This document shows, piece by piece, positions 7,185 to 11,483 of a stretch of DNA of 11,483 nt. Under the pieces are notes generated by a model, which saw nothing but the letters and a program-made list of their open reading frames with translations, was not told the DNA's origin and did no database searches. The DNA is from Acidimicrobiaceae bacterium. GTDB taxonomy: Bacteria; Actinomycetota; Acidimicrobiia; Acidimicrobiales; Ilumatobacteraceae. A program made the position numbers and the translations under genes. Within the stretch, counting starts at the first letter, position 1; each line of letters opens with the position of its first letter. Where the stretch lies: assembly GCA_006515795.1 (NCBI GenBank), contig VFMC01000131.1, positions 12,873 to 24,355 on the forward strand. The letters run 5' to 3'.

Positions 7185-7188
<4 letters not shown>
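6092..7188 (+). pseudogene. LivM-type ABC permease, frameshifted near 6710-6724
   Basis: This is the partner permease LivM, in two frames. The first (about 6092-6720) begins with a linker containing SSWRGAEEVRPLD, then helices and the LivM hallmark GWAGQISLGQMG (6341-6376), PALRLRGLYLAVTTFAFGL and YYIFSLVVTAVVYGAV. The second (from about 6721) carries the conserved MRENERAAQSM, then AGLGGAMYAHLNQSF and FISAVIGGLGSLGGAFLGA, and ends at the TGA 7186-7188. Relatives have about a dozen residues (of the type RSRTGRALIA) between the helix and RENERA. These are absent, so a small deletion seems likelier than a single-base error. The linker at the front has no start codon of its own near 6092, which suggests an original LivH-LivM fusion; ATG 6206 could start a separate LivM. 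The stop overlaps the next gene by four bases. Confidence 0.78.
6714..6730 (+). repeat. Short direct repeat at the LivM frame change
   Basis: tgcgcg occurs at 6714-6719 and 6725-6730, an 11-base period, exactly spanning the frame change in the LivM-like gene. Removing 11 bases would restore one frame but leaves the conserved pre-RENERA loop missing. The repeat is therefore better read as a deletion scar or a mis-assembly point than as a simple duplication. Confidence 0.35.
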
Positions 7189-10169
<2,981 letters not shown>

Positions 10170-10171
10170 TC

Positions 10172-11483
10172 ATGCAACCGGCTCAAGCAACAGGAACAGG
10201 CGGATCGGGAGGCGGCAGAAATCTCAAGCGATGGGGCCCGGTCGCCGGAATCGTCGCGGTGGTCGCGATTGGTGCCGGAGTGATCATCGCCACATCGGGT
10301 GACGACGGTGCGTCGTCGGCCTCGACCACCGAGCCTACGGCGACGGAGCCGGCGGCAACCGATGTCGGCGGCACGACGGCCACGACACCTGCGACCGCGT
10401 CTGGCGGCACCGAACCTTCGGCCACCTCAACTCCGGCGGCTGAGATCACCTTCCCGCTCACCTTCGCCCAGGCCGAGGAGCAAGGCATCGCCGAGCAGAT
10501 CGAGTGGGGGCCGCGCTGCGACACGGCGACCGGCCAGCTCGCGGTGCCCGACTACTTCGCCCAGCCGTGCATGGCGCCGTTCACGGGCGACAACGGCGGC
10601 GCAACCGACACCGGTGTGACGGCGGAGGAGATCACCATCGTCTACTACGAGGGTCAGGAGACCGATCCGATCATCGCCTACATCACCGATGCGATCAAGG
10701 TCGACGACACCAACGCCGAGCAGTTCGAGATGATGGAGAGCATCGTCGACTACTACGAGGCGTACTTCGAGCTGTACGGCCGCAAGGTGAACCTGGTCAC
10801 CTTCGAGGGCACCGGTGGAGCCACCGACGACGTCGCCGCCCGCGCCGATGCCGCGCTGATCGCCGAGCAGTACCAGCCGTTCGTGGTGTTCGGCGGGCCG
10901 GCGCTCACCAGTGGCTTCGCCGACGAGCTGGCCGCCCGCGAGATCATGTGCATCGGCTGCACCCCCGGTCAGCCCGCTCAGTTCTACGTCGACCGCGACC
11001 CGTACGTGTGGGGCATCGACGGCAGCCAAGTGCAGAAGCAGACGCATGCGATCGAACTGATCACCAAGCAGCTCATCGGCAAGAACGCCGAGCACGCCGG
11101 CGACGAGTTCGTCGACACGCCGCGCAAGTTCGGCCTGCTCTACCTGCAGAGCAGCGCCGCTTCGAAGGATCTGGCCGACGCATACGCGCAGAAGATGGCC
11201 GATGCCGGCGCCCCGTTCGCCGAGGTGGTGGCCTACGAGCTCAACCCGGCCACGATCCAGGCAACGGCATCGCAGGTGATCTCCAAGATGAAGGCGGCCG
11301 GCGTCACCACGATCGTGTTCAGCGGCGATCCGGTCGCGCCGCGCGACTTCACGACAGAAGCAACGTTGCAGGAGTACTTCCCCGAGTGGTTCGTCTCGGC
11401 GAGCGTGCTCGTCGACCTGAACGCCTTCGCCCGCACCTACGACCAGCAGCAGTGGGCGCACGCGTTCGGTGTCACCCAGTTGG
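10172..11483 (+). CDS. Membrane-tethered Liv-type substrate-binding protein (partial, 3' end cut)
   Basis: The 437 residues present look like a type I periplasmic binding protein of the LivK/Peripla_BP_6 class, the ligand receptor of Liv-type importers. A Gly-rich cytoplasmic start with the basic NLKR is followed by one hydrophobic helix (about 22-41). A Thr/Ala/Ser/Pro-rich linker (42-90) then leads to the ligand-binding domain. No lipobox cysteine follows the helix, so it is probably an uncleaved N-terminal anchor rather than a lipoprotein. Family-like features are the central ADAALIAEQYQPFVVFGGP (225-243) and GLLYLQSSA...LADAYAQKMADAGA. Cysteines 116 and 133, and 260 and 263, could form two disulfides. 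The gene begins two bases after the stop of the fusion gene, making it the operon's receptor. The ligand is unknown; Liv-type receptors also bind amides, urea or aromatic compounds. The frame is open to the last base. Confidence 0.85.
   Translation, partial: MQPAQATGTGGSGGGRNLKRWGPVAGIVAVVAIGAGVIIATSGDDGASSASTTEPTATEPAATDVGGTTATTPATASGGTEPSATSTPAAEITFPLTFAQAEEQGIAEQIEWGPRCDTATGQLAVPDYFAQPCMAPFTGDNGGATDTGVTAEEITIVYYEGQETDPIIAYITDAIKVDDTNAEQFEMMESIVDYYEAYFELYGRKVNLVTFEGTGGATDDVAARADAALIAEQYQPFVVFGGPALTSGFADELAAREIMCIGCTPGQPAQFYVDRDPYVWGIDGSQVQKQTHAIELITKQLIGKNAEHAGDEFVDTPRKFGLLYLQSSAASKDLADAYAQKMADAGAPFAEVVAYELNPATIQATASQVISKMKAAGVTTIVFSGDPVAPRDFTTEATLQEYFPEWFVSASVLVDLNAFARTYDQQQWAHAFGVTQL

Noticed and set aside
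10427..11461. A 344-codon open frame on the minus strand opposite the binding protein
   Set aside because: Low-complexity antisense translation (many Leu, Val, Gly, His and Arg) with no motif; the plus strand is a family-like binding protein.

Overview
The window is high-GC DNA and reads as chromosomal sequence from an actinobacterium. The class Acidimicrobiia (Ilumatobacter-like) is my best guess. It rests on the GC-biased codon use, the Liv-type ABC operon style, TANNNT-type -10 elements placed for leaderless transcripts, and a T-poor terminator hairpin. This is inference; there is no rRNA or other marker gene here. I see no tRNA, CRISPR array, insertion sequence or phage gene.

Left part (1-4381). 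After a 289-base leader with no convincing gene comes an intact cytoplasmic GH3 beta-glucosidase with an inserted PA14 domain (290-2686). A 149-base gap holds two sites resembling the DosR/DevR hypoxia box (2707-2720 and 2742-2755). They lie upstream of a small unrecognised protein with two membrane segments (2836-3462), which ends before a perfect 12-bp hairpin (3484-3511). A GNAT acetyltransferase (3578-4381) follows. Its 3' end overlaps by 44 bases the 3' end of a convergent YihY/BrkB-family membrane protein gene.

Middle part (4338-7188). The YihY/BrkB gene (minus strand, 4338-5215) is spread over three reading frames. Both frame changes sit exactly on short tandem duplications (10-bp and 4-bp periods), and removing one copy of each gives one continuous 287-residue frame. 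Divergent to it begins a Liv-type (branched-chain amino acid-like) ABC transport operon. Its permease section (livH-like 5304-about 6086, livM-like about 6092-7188) is also broken twice. At the first break a conserved part of LivH appears to be missing, and at the second a short cytoplasmic loop of LivM. All four lesions fall within about 2 kb, while the long genes on both sides are intact. This means either local gene decay or a local assembly/consensus problem.

Right part (7185-11483). Overlapping the livM stop by four bases is an unusual 994-residue fusion: a 12-helix MFS-type transporter followed by a LivF-type and a LivG-type ABC ATPase. Two bases after its stop begins a membrane-tethered Liv-type substrate-binding protein, which runs off the window end. 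The operon therefore encodes permeases, both ATPases, an added MFS module and the binding protein. In the paired ATPases the key residues predict one canonical and one degenerate ATP site. The substrate cannot be told from sequence alone.
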